Under the pieces are notes generated by a model. It had not been told where the DNA came from, made no database searches, and saw nothing but the letters and a program-made list of their open reading frames with translations. This document shows positions 1 through 11,600 of a DNA stretch of 64,000 bases, piece after piece. Position numbers and translations under genes: made by a program. This DNA is from Linnemannia elongata (lineage: Eukaryota > Mortierellomycota > Mortierellomycetes > Mortierellales > Mortierellaceae): the NCBI GenBank assembly GCA_036320915.1, contig JAXBDG010000008.1:682001-746000 (forward strand), written 5' to 3'. The stretch's first letter is position 1, and every line of letters starts with the position of its first letter.

Positions 1-342
1 CTTCATCCTTTTCCAACAGCCATTTCCTTCCTCTTCTCCTTCTTGCTTGCTTCCTTCCTTCTTTCCTTCCCTCTTGACTCTTCGTCTTCTCCCTTGCTCT
101 TCACCTCCACTCACTCATTCACTCATTCATTCTCATTCGCTCTTTCTCATTCATACCCTCTTTCCTTTCTCATCTCACCCCTTTTATATACACTCCATTC
201 CTCTCTTCAATCTGTTCTAACTGTACTCTCCCCCTCTGTCCAACTGTCCATATTATCCCAATTTGTCTTTTCATCCGCTTCTACCCCTCACCCACCCACC
301 CTTGCACAACACTCTCCCTCTCATACATAAGTCATCCTCACA
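1..342. promoter_or_regulatory. upstream region of the bHLH gene
   Basis: A strongly CT-rich stretch without a convincing gene. A TATA-like element (TTATATACAC) lies near 183-192, about 150 bp before the bHLH start codon. The pyrimidine-rich remainder looks like a fungal promoter and 5' leader. Confidence 0.5.
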
Positions 343-3300
343 ATGGCCAACCAGAGCATGATGGTCCCTCCAAATAACGCACCGTGGCCCGGTCTACAGG
401 CGTCGACTCACACTCAACCACCAACTTCGCCACCAACCTACACCCATACCCATCCTCACCATGCCCACTCCCCATCATATCCCCCACCTTCTCCTTACTA
501 CCACCATCCTCCACCACCGCCACACCACCCTCATCACGGCCCTCCTCCTCCACCCCCACATCATTACCCATACCACCCTTACGGTGCACCCTATCCTCCT
601 CCATACCCTGCACACTCCTCGTCACACCCTGCCTACCATCATCCTCCACCTCACCCCTCTGGCCACCACCCAGCGCCACCGCCTGGCTCCCACGACCCTT
701 CCGCACCACCTTCTTCAACGTCAGCAGCAGTAGAAACGTTATCTGGGTCGATCTCGTCTTCGTCTGGGTCAGCAAAGGTCATCAAGGCAAAACCAGCTAC
801 CACCAGCAGTAATAGCAGCAGCAAGGCCAAGACCGGAAAGGCAGGCGGCGAGTCATCTGACAGCACAAACGCCTCCTCTTCAGCAACAGGAGGTACCTCG
901 GTCCCCAAGACATTTCGATTCGAAGGAAGCATCTCGTCCGAGACCTACAAGACCACAAAGTCGTTCGATCTTGCTGGGGTCAATATCCTCAACCGCAAGC
1001 CCTTGGATGCTCGCACTGCCCTTGACAAGCTGCAGCGCCGGAGAGAGACCCATAACCGCGTTGAAAGAAAGCGTCGAGATTGTATCAACCAGGTAATGAA
1101 AAGGAACATGGTTTATCAGCAAAAACCTTCTTGTTACTTTTTCTTTTGACAATTACATTTGCATGTTCCCCCGACGTACCTTTCTTTTTTCCGCCTCCCC
1201 CTCATCCTTGTCGGCTTGACTAGCCTCTCCTGCAACTTGCACCCTGCATTTACTCACGTACCGTTCGTTGTTCCTTCGAAGGATGCCTTTTCTAACCCTC
1301 GTCTGCAATTAAACTTTTCTTTTCATAGTTGATTGACGACCTCACAAAGCTGCTCCCTCCCAAGCATCTCGAGGAGGCCAGCTCGAAGTGCCATCGGGTC
1401 AATGTCCTTCGCGGTGCAGTGGCCCACATCAAGTTCTTGAGCGAGTCCAACTCTGGCCTGGCAAAGACCCTTGATGCGGCCAAGAGCGAAGGCTTCAAGG
1501 TCCCCGAGGTCATTGAGGCTATCCCCTCTGCCACAGCCTCATCTGAAAAAGTCAACAGCAGCAGCGTGGAGACTGCGGATCAAGGCATGTCAATGGATGT
1601 CGACATGGAAGACAATGCTGAGGCAAACTCTGTTAAGCAAGAGGATGCCGACGACGACATGAAGGAAGCCAGCAGCAACAACACTCCTTCCCGAACATCC
1701 TCACCCGCCGTGTCATCCTCGTCTAAGCAATCCTCCTCAGCCTCTCCTCGATTGACGCCCTCCAAGGTCCTGGGACACCCGCAGCTCGTTGTTACCAACG
1801 CCCCAAGTCCAAAGACCGAGCGCTCATCCTCCAGAGAAGCACTTGTGCCGCCACCCATCTCCATCAGCGCTGCCTCCGTTGACCCTTATAGTCTCGAGTC
1901 CCATCCCACTACCGTCACCTCGATCAGCGAAAGCACTACGCCTGTCAGCCCCGCCTTCCCTGCTTCGCCCAAGAGTAACCCATCAACTGCTTCCTCCTCT
2001 CCATCTACACGTCAAGGGTCCTTCCAGACCAATGATAATAGCAAGCAGCAACTCCAGCAGCAACTCTCGCCGTTTATGCAGACCATCTCTTTGTCGACCT
2101 CCCCTTCACTCCCTCCCATCTCTTCATTGGCCAGCCTCAAGATCCAGTCTCCGGCTGCGCGTGTGGAGGGTCCTTCTCCTGGCGAGAGGCACTTTGAGGA
2201 GCATCCCGGTTCTCCTACCTACCGCGCTGCCGCGACTGTATCAAGCTCCAGCAACCACAAGGCCAGTTCTACCCACCAGCGCACCGGCCCTACCCTGCCA
2301 CCACTGAAGATCCCTGCTCCTCAGCATCTCCACCCATCCTACAAGCATTCTACCCATGACAGCAGAGCCAGCAACCGCAGTGGCCCCACTCTGTCCCCTC
2401 ACCAGCACGCTACATCGCCACATCCCCAGCGGGGCTCTGAAAGCGAACAACAGCCGCAGCAGCCTCCTGTCTCGCCCTTCATGCTGTCACCCCTGATGTC
2501 TCGCTCTCCCTCTATGGGTCCTCTTTCGGCCTCTTCTGCAGGAACTTCGCCTTACCCCCATTGGGGCCATGAGGGTCCAGAGGGTTCTGCCGCTCCTCCT
2601 CCACCACCTCCACATCACCAGGGACAGTACTTGCCACCCCATGGCTACCCTCACGGCTACCCTTACCCTTACCCTTACCATCCCTCCTATGGTTACCCTC
2701 ACCACCCTCCTCCTCCTCACCACCACCATCCTCATCACCATCACGCGCCTCCTTCGCCCCACTCTCCTCAGCAGCGGTCTACTTCACCTTACCCTGCTGC
2801 TGCTGCGACTGCTCCAAGACCCGAACCCATCTTTATCCAAGAGGAGCCCTGGAATGTACAGCGCAAGCGTAGCACTTCCGGCACCTCTGGCAAGGCCCAG
2901 TCCGGAAAACAGCAGTCGTCGGCTGCCAATGCTGCCAAGAAGGCAAAGGAGGGTTCGGTGATCCGGGAGGCGACAGAGGAAGAATCAACGCCTGTGTCGC
3001 CTACTTCTTCGGTGGCTTCAACTGCATCGTCGTATCCTAGCCCCAACAACCAGCGTAAGCGGCCTTCGTCCTCGTCACATCACAAGGGTGGTAGTGGTAC
3101 TTATGAGGGTATTGCTGAAGAGTCGACCGTCAAGCGTGTTCGCCAGCACGACGAATCGTCGTCGTCGCCTCGATTGGAGTCTAGCCAGAATGGACAATAT
3201 CATCGTCAGGGTAGTAGTAGTAGCAGCAGCAATGGCGAAGACCGCCAACAGCGGCGCGAAAGTGGCATTGTTGTCGTGGTCGTCAAGGCTGACGAGGACA

Positions 3301-3449
3301 ATCACAGGCACTCTCACACTCACCCTCCTAGCCCCGCGACTTCTTCGCACCATGAGGAGATGGCTGCTGACCAGGGCGGTGAACACGACCAACATCATCA
3401 CCGTGATGCTGCCCAAGCCCTGACTTCTCTCTCGCAGAACGCCGCCTAA
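343..3449 (+). CDS. bHLH transcription factor with long disordered tail
   Basis: Two exons, 343-1092 and 1329-3449, give 956 aa. The intron splits the bHLH domain exactly between the basic region (ending DCINQ) and helix 1 (LIDDLTKLLPPKH). The basic region, at about residues 231-250, reads RRETHNRVERKRRD. It has the His-x3-Glu-x3-Arg pattern that contacts CACGTG-type E-boxes in USF/MYC-like proteins. Helix 2 (SSKCHRVNVLRGAVAHIKFL) follows, so the domain ends near residue 290. The first 230 residues are His/Pro-rich. The remaining 660 are Ser/Pro/Gln-rich with more His/Tyr/Pro repeats and an acidic stretch, typical of activation or condensate-forming regions. A nuclear DNA-binding regulator is well supported; its target pathway cannot be read from the sequence. 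Confidence 0.9.
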
Positions 3450-3801
3450 GCCTAACATAGGGGCATGCACCAGCACCAGTACTCTAGTTATCTTCACTGT
3501 ATTTTTTCCATGTACCATAGTTTATTCCGAATTAAAAAAAAAATAGAATAGCCGTCATTATTCGAGTACGTGTACGTGTACGTAATAGCGTCTTTATTTA
3601 TGTCTCGGTCGCTTGACCCAGTTCAGGATATATGTTGTTACAGAGGGTCGTTGGTTTTGTTTTAGGGGGTGAGGCGAGGTGAAGAATGATGACAATGCAG
3701 ATGGACAATAGAAAAAATGAAAAAAATAATATGTGTAGGGCTATGTACTAATGCTTTTTAGTGTGTTTTTGTTGTTGTTTTTTTTTTTTTCTTTTCTACT
3801 T
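3450..3801. other. convergent 3' intergenic region
   Basis: This separates the convergent 3' ends of the bHLH and chitin-binding genes. It contains A/T tracts and AATAA-like sequences usable as 3'-end signals for either gene. I see no gene in it. Confidence 0.5.
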
Positions 3802-4466
3802 TTAGATCATAAGGAGACCTGCCAAGAAGACAATGACCAACGCCAGCCTTGACTCGACACCTGCAGAAGAACCACTCGAAGGCTTTCCTGTAGGTTGCAA
3901 TTGGAAGGTTCCCCGAGCCGATGTCGAAGTCGCCAAAGTGGTCGTTGCAGCGTCGGTGGTAGTAGTGGTGGTAGTGGTTGTGGTGGCGGGCACCGTGGGG
4001 ATGGTTGTGGTTGGTTGGACGCTTGGGGTGGTTGCGGGAACAGAGGGAGAGAAAGTTGAGTCTGTGGTGGGGAGGGTAGGAGTTGACGCTGGGGAGGAAG
4101 AACTTTGTCCTCCTCCGAGGCAGGGTGCACCGAATCCTACTTGGCAGCCTGCTCCACAGTACACCTCTCCTGGTCCACAGAAGCCCTAATATTTTCGTTA
4201 CAAGAGGAAGTGATGTTTCGTTAGTAAGGATCGATTAGAAGAGGTTTTGGGTAAGAACAAAGGAGTCCTTTGTCCCTGCGTGAGTGTGTTAAGTTGAATG
4301 TTGTTGGTCTGGGAGAGAGAAAGAGAGAACTTACGGCGGAGGAACAGCAGTTGCCGTCAGAACAGGATCCAACTCCGGGTCCGCACTGGGCTTGAGCTGC
4401 GACGATCGACAAGACGCTGAGGCAGCAGAGGACGATGGCGATGAGTGCTGTTGTTGACCTGTGCAT
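3802..4466 (-). CDS. GPI-anchored-type CBM18 chitin-binding protein
   Basis: Two exons on the minus strand, 4466-4335 and 4185-3802, give 171 aa. A signal peptide (about residues 1-26, ending VAAQA) precedes one hevein-type chitin-binding module that straddles the intron: CGPGVGSCSDGNCCSSA joined to GFCGPGEVYCGAGC. The Cys spacing (CCSSxGFCG, YCGxGC) is that of CBM18. A Thr/Ser/Pro-rich stalk follows, likely O-mannosylated. The last residues (SRLALVIVFLAGLLMI) form a hydrophobic tail after small residues, as in GPI-anchor signals. It is probably displayed on the plasma membrane or wall and binds chitin; no catalytic domain is present. The junction restores the domain exactly in phase 0. Confidence 0.85.
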
Positions 4467-7400
4467 CTTTGCTATATGTTGTGGGTTGTGTGTTGTATGA
4501 GTTTGACTTGATTCCGTAGATGGGTCCTTGGTTGGTTATGTTGATGTTGATGGTGTTGTTCCTGAAGAGTTCGAGGATTCTGGTAGAAGAAAAAAAAAGG
4601 TGTGAGAAGGGCAGGAGGGGAAGAAGGAAAAATAAAAATACCTCAAGGTGTGAGTGACAGAGAGAGAGAGAGTCAAAAATAGAAAGGAGCCATCAGAGGC
4701 TGTGTGCACGTGCGTCGAGCAAACACACAGAAAAGAGCAGGGCTGTGTGCCTGCCTGATGGATGGCGAGTTGGAGCATCAGTGGCAAAGTCACGGATTAA
4801 GAATTCATTGATGTTGACATCATCATTACGAGATAATTTTCTCTTCTTTTTGCTATAGTGCTTTGTCAATCTATGCTGCAATCAAACACGAAAAGTGGAG
4901 GAACGCCAGTTCTACAAGACATCAATGGTGGGCATCTTAAGAAGCCGCGGAAGAAAAAGTAAAATAAGAAACAGTGCAGGGTAAGGCTGGGGGCAATTTT
5001 GAAAGGAACGAGAGGAATCCAGTTTGGTAGGCAGATCAGGCACATCCATGATGTGGCGCGCCTTTTCTCGATCCATTGTTACGCACTTTTGTCCTCTTCT
5101 ATCGCAAGTCAAAACAGTACAACATTCCAGACAACATCCACGCTCACTAGGCGCAACACACACAAACACCACAACAAAAGCCGCAACCCTCCTTTATTAT
5201 CGAACATTGCGCTTCGATAAGAAAAACTTTATAGATCTTGAGATACAATCCACTCCTAGTTCTGAGTAGCGCATCTAACCCCCCTTGCCTCCTTCAAAAA
5301 AGAAAGAGCGAACTACCTCCATGGAGAAAAATGGATGCTTTGTCAGTCAACCCCCCCTCTCTTGTCTGCCGCCCTGTCCCTTTCTGTCTCCTTCAATTCT
5401 CCCTCTCCCTATCTCCCTCTCTCATTCCCTCTATCCCTTGAATTTTCTTTTTTCAAGCACTTGCACAAAAGACAGCAAATACCTCTGGCAACCAAACCAT
5501 GCGCGCCATCTGAGCTGTAAGGAGGACGAAACGAACAGGCAAGCGGGGGGTGGTTTATACCATGCACAAACGCACACATGCAAACACGTACGTACAGGCG
5601 GTATACAAGAAAAAGAGATGCAGTAAACAGATAAAGAATAATAAAGAACGGTGCAAACAACATGGGTAAACATAGCCCTTTCTTGTCAATTCCTTCCCTC
5701 CCTTATTGCTCAAGCACGACAATCTTGACATCTTTTACTGCAACTGAACGCCTTATGCGTACCAGCAGAAGCACAAGTGCAGCCAACCCCTCCAATAGTC
5801 GGCAGGGAGGATTTTCAATGCTTTGCCTGAAAAATACCGCGCCTGTTTAGCAATCACGTTTGGCCACAATGCTTGGTTGACATTATTTTTAGTCTGATAG
5901 AATTCAGATTCCTGGTTGAAAGGAGTGGAGACTTGGAGGACGGATCAAAAAAAACAACAGAAAAAAGGGTTGAATATTGACGACACAGGAGGATGAAGGA
6001 GAGATTGAGAGAGAGGGAGAAGACGAGTAAAAGGACATACCCCAAAACGACAGACGCCGACCTAGAGGTGCTTGTTCCTCGTTTCTGTCTTCTTGACGTC
6101 TGTTGGCCGTTGTTACGTCTCGACTTATTTTTGTTCCTTTTATTTCTTCCTCTTTGCTTCACTCTTATTTCTCAACCGAAACGACTTCCCTTGTGCTCTT
6201 CTCATCTTTTATCCGCTCCTTCTCACTTCACATCCACTCTCTTCTGTCCCTCTTCTTTTCAAACAAAAGACAAGTACATGCATCCTGATTCCCCTTCAGC
6301 TACATTCACACACTAACATAAATAAGCCTTCGTCTTCTCCTGGTAAGCTTTCCTGTCCTCTCCTCTCTTTCCTTTCTTTTTCCTTTCATCTTTGTCATAT
6401 CAGTATCCAAGGGATGTAAAAGTGGATAGCTGTGTGTTATTTCAACTGCAGCCTTTCTTCTGTTCGTCCCTTTCTCCGTTCCTTCTTCTCTTACCCCCGA
6501 CAATCCATCCGAAATGGATCATCGAAAAATGCCGGAGATGGAGACAACAGTTGTACCTCAAAGAGAATAGACATTGAGGCATAGTGCCTTAATTTGTTTT
6601 CTCGAGCTGTGGTTCTATGCTTGCATCGAAAGGCACCACTAATGTATGCCTTGTCGTGGATACACTCCTCCCCTTCCTCCATCTCCTTCTTTCCTTCCTC
6701 TCTTCCTCTCTCTCTCTCACTCACGCACACTCCCTTCCTCTTCCCTCTGTTAATTCTATCCACCCTTCGTTTCCATTCATTGAGCAGGCTACTCCCAGTT
6801 CGTCAACTTCCTCAAAAGCAAAACAAATGCAAATAAGCCTCACGCTACCTCAGGCACATGCAACCTTGTTCATTTTAGCCGATCGTTGCTCATAAAACAA
6901 AGGTGCTTGCACTTTTCTGATATGTAATTGTGGTTCCTAAAGCATTTGTGTGTATCATAGCTGACGTGTTCAGCACTTGAGGGCGAAGTCTTCTGTGTAC
7001 AATCGACAAATAAAGCAAAACGCGTTAGCGCCATCTTTTGTTCCCTGCATGTCTTTGAGGACGGACCTTCACAGTAATTGAGAAGGATCAAAAATGAAGG
7101 GCTAAGGAGAGATGGAAGAGATTTTTGAGATCTTGCCTTTTTTTATCATACCTTCCTTCAACCCCTTTCCTGGCCCGGCACCATTCCTCTATTCAATCCT
7201 TGACATTTGTTGTTTAGGCTTGTTTTGTATTGCCTTCCAGCCCTCCTTTTTTCGTTTTCAAGAATTGAGGTCTGTCTTTTTTAAAAGTCTCGTTTGTTTT
7301 AATGCCCCATGGTTACTTGGATTCTGGCCTCTGCTGCACCCACTTATTTTTTAGCCAGCGTTCTCTCCCATCCCCTTCTTACCCCCTTTCGGCTTCATCC

Positions 7401-8209
7401 CGCCCTCCAGCGTCCTTGTCTTCCATTCTCCCCCCCTTGTCCTTTCTCTTCTCCTCTTGCTGCTCCTGCTGCTGCCGTTGTTGCTTTATTCGCCCAAGGC
7501 CACTTGCAACCGTTTTGACATCCTTTTGGAACCGTGCATTGATCAATTCGGGTCATCATTTTTTTTTCTGGCTTGCTCTCCCAACGGTTCCCATTTTTTT
7601 CCATCCATGAGAGAATACACCCCTTATCGGCTTACTCGTTTTTATATCTCGCCTGTTCTTGTTTGTTGTTTCTTGTTTTCCGCTTTCTTTTCTCTTCTTC
7701 ACTCCCTTTTCCACTCGAGACGGTTGTCTTTCTGTCGAACAAGAGAATAACCTGCTTATCCGCCTTTGAGAATACCACTTTTGTTTGTGTCAGACCCTTT
7801 TCTTTCTTATCGTCCTCTCTTCCTCTCTTCCTCTCTCCATCTCTCCTTGCCTTTCCCTTTATTACCCTTTCACTAATACCGTTGTTCATTTCCCATTTCT
7901 GCGTCATCCATTGTCCCCGGCAGCGACTTTGCCTTCACCTCTCGACCACTCTTTGACGGTCTAAGGTTTTTTTTCTCTCTTTGCTGAGCAAATCATTGTC
8001 CTTTTTCTTCCTCAGCGTGGTAAGTCCACCGCCTCGCTTTCATTCTCGATCTGTCTCATTGCAATGCCTTCCAGCATGAACTGTCAGTAAACACAGCCAT
8101 ACCTTCTGATCACAACTACAACATATCCGTTCCTGAATAATCGATCGCCCTTAGGTTTCACCTAAAATCATAGCTCTAATTTAACTTTCAAACGCGATCG
8201 CAAAACGCA
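4467..8209. other. 3.7 kb intergenic region
   Basis: No ORF here has family-like composition or believable splice partners. It is dominated by pyrimidine-rich tracts and short CT repeats, especially 5340-5450, 6120-6480, 6670-6790 and 7370-7900. The right end is the promoter and leader of the GH9 gene. A possible 5' UTR intron runs from a GTAAGT near 8020 to a TTAG near 8155. A non-coding RNA cannot be excluded. Confidence 0.5.
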
Positions 8210-11200
8210 ATGATTGGATCAATATCGTCATCACCATTTTCCGGCTACCGCGCCTCCTCATCCCTCCGCGTTCTATCCTTCCTCTTCACAACCATCCTCC
8301 TCATCACTCTTTGCCAGCTCGCCTCAAAAGACAACTACGCCGTCGTCCAAGCCGTCTACCGTGGCGGTACCACATCCGACTCTACTACTAGCAGTGGCAC
8401 TGGCAGTAGTGGTTCCTCTGACAGACTTAGCGGGACATTCTACAGAGATGAGCCCTTTGATGACATCTACCCAGATCCCAAGAACGTCACCGTCAGCACG
8501 AGCAGCTCCAATAGCGGTAGTGGTGGAAATAGTACAGGCCCTACGCCTACGATGGCAACCCCATACTTGTCGACCAAAACTTGGCCTGCGCTTCCGGTAG
8601 CCACTGATTCGGGTGATGAGGGAAGCAGTGACACTGGGTCTTTTCCAGACCAGGAATATATCAGGTAAAGTCTCACATTTGATTATTCTTTGTTTGTGTG
8701 TTTGTTTGATTGTTGGAGGGGGGTTTGAGTACACGTTTAATTGATTTGATCTAAATGGGCGAGGACTAAATTTGGAGGTGTGCTAATGATGTAATGTGAT
8801 GAATTAGACTTTTGGACGCGACACTTTTATTCTATGAGGCTCAGCGATCTGGACACCTTCCTTCTGACCAGCGCGTCAAGTGGGTATGTAATCTTATTAT
8901 TATTATTTTTTTTAACGGATGATTGACATACATATCTGCGCCAACTAATATTCCATTTCCTTGCTTGTAGAGGAACGACTCTGCGCTACTCGACGGCAAG
9001 GATGCGGGCATCGATCTCACAGGGGTAAGATTACCCTGTTTTTCAACCACGCGTATTTTACATCGAAAATATACCCAAGCATTAACCACTAACCTATACG
9101 CATCCAACAAAAATAAAAATAATAGGGTTACTACGACGCGGGAGACTATCTAAAGTTCATCTTCCCACTTACATTCACCCTTACCGAAATCTGCTACGGC
9201 GGCATCGATTTCTTCGAAGGCTACGCTCTAGCCGGCAAGACTCACCATCTTGACCAAATGGTCCGTTGGGGAACCGACTGGCTTATCAAAGCCCACCCCA
9301 ACAACAACACCCTCTACGTCCAAGTGGGCGTCTCCGAAGTCGATAACAATTACTGGGGTCCCGATACAGGTATCCCCACACCAAGGCCGAGTTTCTTTGT
9401 GAGTAATTTGAAACCGGGCACGGATGTGATGGCAGATGCAGCGGCGGCGTTTGCGAGCTGTTCGGTGTTGTATCGGGAAAAGTTTAAGGATTTGGAGTAT
9501 GCGGGGATTTTGCAGGGGCATGCGGAGGCATTGTTTTCGGTTGCCGAGACGGCGTTGCCGCAGCAGACGTATCAGACGGTGGTTCCTGCGGCCAATTGTT
9601 GTTATGCGTCGACCGGGTATTTGGATGAACTGGCTTGGGGTGCTGCGTGGATGTATCGGGTGACTAGGGATCCGGTCTATGCGGCCAAGGCGAGTCATTA
9701 TGTTTCCGAGTACTCGAAACTCGAACATGGGAATGTCATCCTCCCCATCACTTGGGACGACAAGACTGGACTCGTTTATATCCTCATGGCCGGGATGACC
9801 CAAGGAACTGCAGAGGGAGTCCAATGGCAGGCCCTCGCCGAGAAGTTTGGAAACTTTGTCATCCATGCCCCTAAACCTTGTGCTTTCACCTCTGGAGGGA
9901 TGTACTATTGTTATGGATACTCGGGCGACGATACCTCTGTCGTAGCTGCGAACGCTGCCTTTGCGATGAACCTCCTCTCCAACAACATGGACATTTGGCT
10001 CAAGAACAATCGGTATAGCACGAACATGACCAACACCCTCGAAAATGAGATCCGCGGCAAGATTGAAGCCTACCGGTCTTTTGCATCACGACAAGTTCGC
10101 TACTTGTTGGGAGATAACCCGGAAAAAACACCCTATGTTGTGGGTGTTCATCCAAACTCGCCGACGAACCCTCATTCTTCGTTGGCCTCTGGGGGGAGGA
10201 GTACGGATAGTATTGATACGGAGCCTTTGAAGGAGGCTCATATCTTGTTGGGCGCTCTTGTAGGTGGGCCGGATAAGAATGATCGCTTCCAAGATCTTCG
10301 GAGCAATTGGCGCCAGAACGAGGTAAGGCACTATTTTTTTTTCTTTATATGACAACATCTTGATTCGAGATGGAGGGAAAAAAAAAAAAAAATTGGACGC
10401 GTCACTCAAATGCTCAAAACTTGATTTTTTTTTTTAAAATATATCTGTAATGCAGGTCGCATTGGACTACAACGCGCCATTCACATCCCTAATGGCCTAC
10501 CAAGTCATGACCTCGCACGACCCGCCCCCTTACGCAACCATCGCAGCCGGTCGCCCATCGCACGGTGTTCTGGTCGCAGATATGCCCGTCTGGAAACTAG
10601 TCCTCATCATCGCCCTCATCGCCTCTATCCTATTCCTCCTGGCCGTGTACATCTTTTACTACCACCGCAACGATATCCACCTCTGGTTCGTCTCCTTCGG
10701 AAAGCGCCTCCGAGGCGAAAAAGTCAACAACCATGGCGGCAGGGGTGGTTCTGGGGGCAATGGTGGAAGGAGGAGGAACAGTGGCTCGTTGTCGGCGACG
10801 ACGACGTTTGACGAGAAGAGACAAGTTCGGTCAACTTCATCGCGGTCTTTCCCGTCCTTTAGGGCTGATGGAGATGATGACACGATCTCGGGCGGGAGCT
10901 ATGAGAAGTGGGGTAGTAGGAGAGGTAGCCTTCCGATGGAGAGTAACAGCAACGGTGCAGGCGTAGTCGGTGGCGCCAGAAGGGGTAGTCTCCCTATGAG
11001 CATCAACCCGGGTGGAGGTGGAAGGAGAGGTAGTATCCCCATCATGATCAGCATCAACAACCCCGACATCGCCACCACGAATAACAGCAGCACTACCACC
11101 ATCAACACCACAACCAACACTGACACAGATCCAAAGGAGACAGCGACGACAGGCGGGTTCTTTGGTAGAGCAAAAGCAGCACTGCGGCCAGCACCCCTGA

Positions 11201-11400
11201 CTGTCCTCAAAAAGACAAGCCCAGCAGAAGCAGCAGCTACTGGAAGACCGTACGATCTCGAATCTGCGCCCGGTTCAAGTTCATCCTCAGGGTTATTACT
11301 CGCCCGCCCAAGCGCCTTGGCTAACTCCTCCTCCTACTCGCCCATTACCCCCACAACGCCTATGACACCCTCCGGAGACACCATTCTCCAGCTGGCGTAG
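8210..11400 (+). CDS. membrane-anchored glycoside hydrolase family 9 (endoglucanase-type)
   Basis: Five exons (8210-8664, 8808-8883, 8971-9024, 9126-10322, 10456-11400) encode 908 aa. After an N-terminal signal segment (FLFTTILLITLCQL) and a Ser/Gly-rich linker comes the GH9 (alpha/alpha)6 domain. It starts LLFYEAQRSGHLP and contains GGYYDAGDYLKFIFP with both catalytic-site Asp residues. It ends in RQNEVALDYNAPF, whose Glu matches the GH9 acid. The usual His-His-Arg near the C-terminal active site is replaced by PHSSLASGG, so only the first His remains. A transmembrane helix (VLIIALIASILFLLAVYIF) follows, then a basic, Ser-rich cytosolic tail of about 240 aa with repeated RRGS motifs that could be kinase sites. 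The layout matches membrane-bound fungal GH9 enzymes acting on beta-1,4-glucans at the cell surface. Substrate is inferred. Confidence 0.9.
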
Positions 11401-11600
11401 AGTCCTTCCCAGAAATCCAGTTTTAAAATACCAATTACATCCATTGTTCGCCAATAATCAAGCAATAATCAACACCAAAAATCCCTTTGAGAATATGATA
11501 AAAACTGACATTTTTTTGAGTTTCGTGCTTTCTAATTCATTTCGTCTCCTGAGTGTGTGTGTTGTGTGTACTTATTTCTCGCCCTTTGCGCTCTCTGCAT

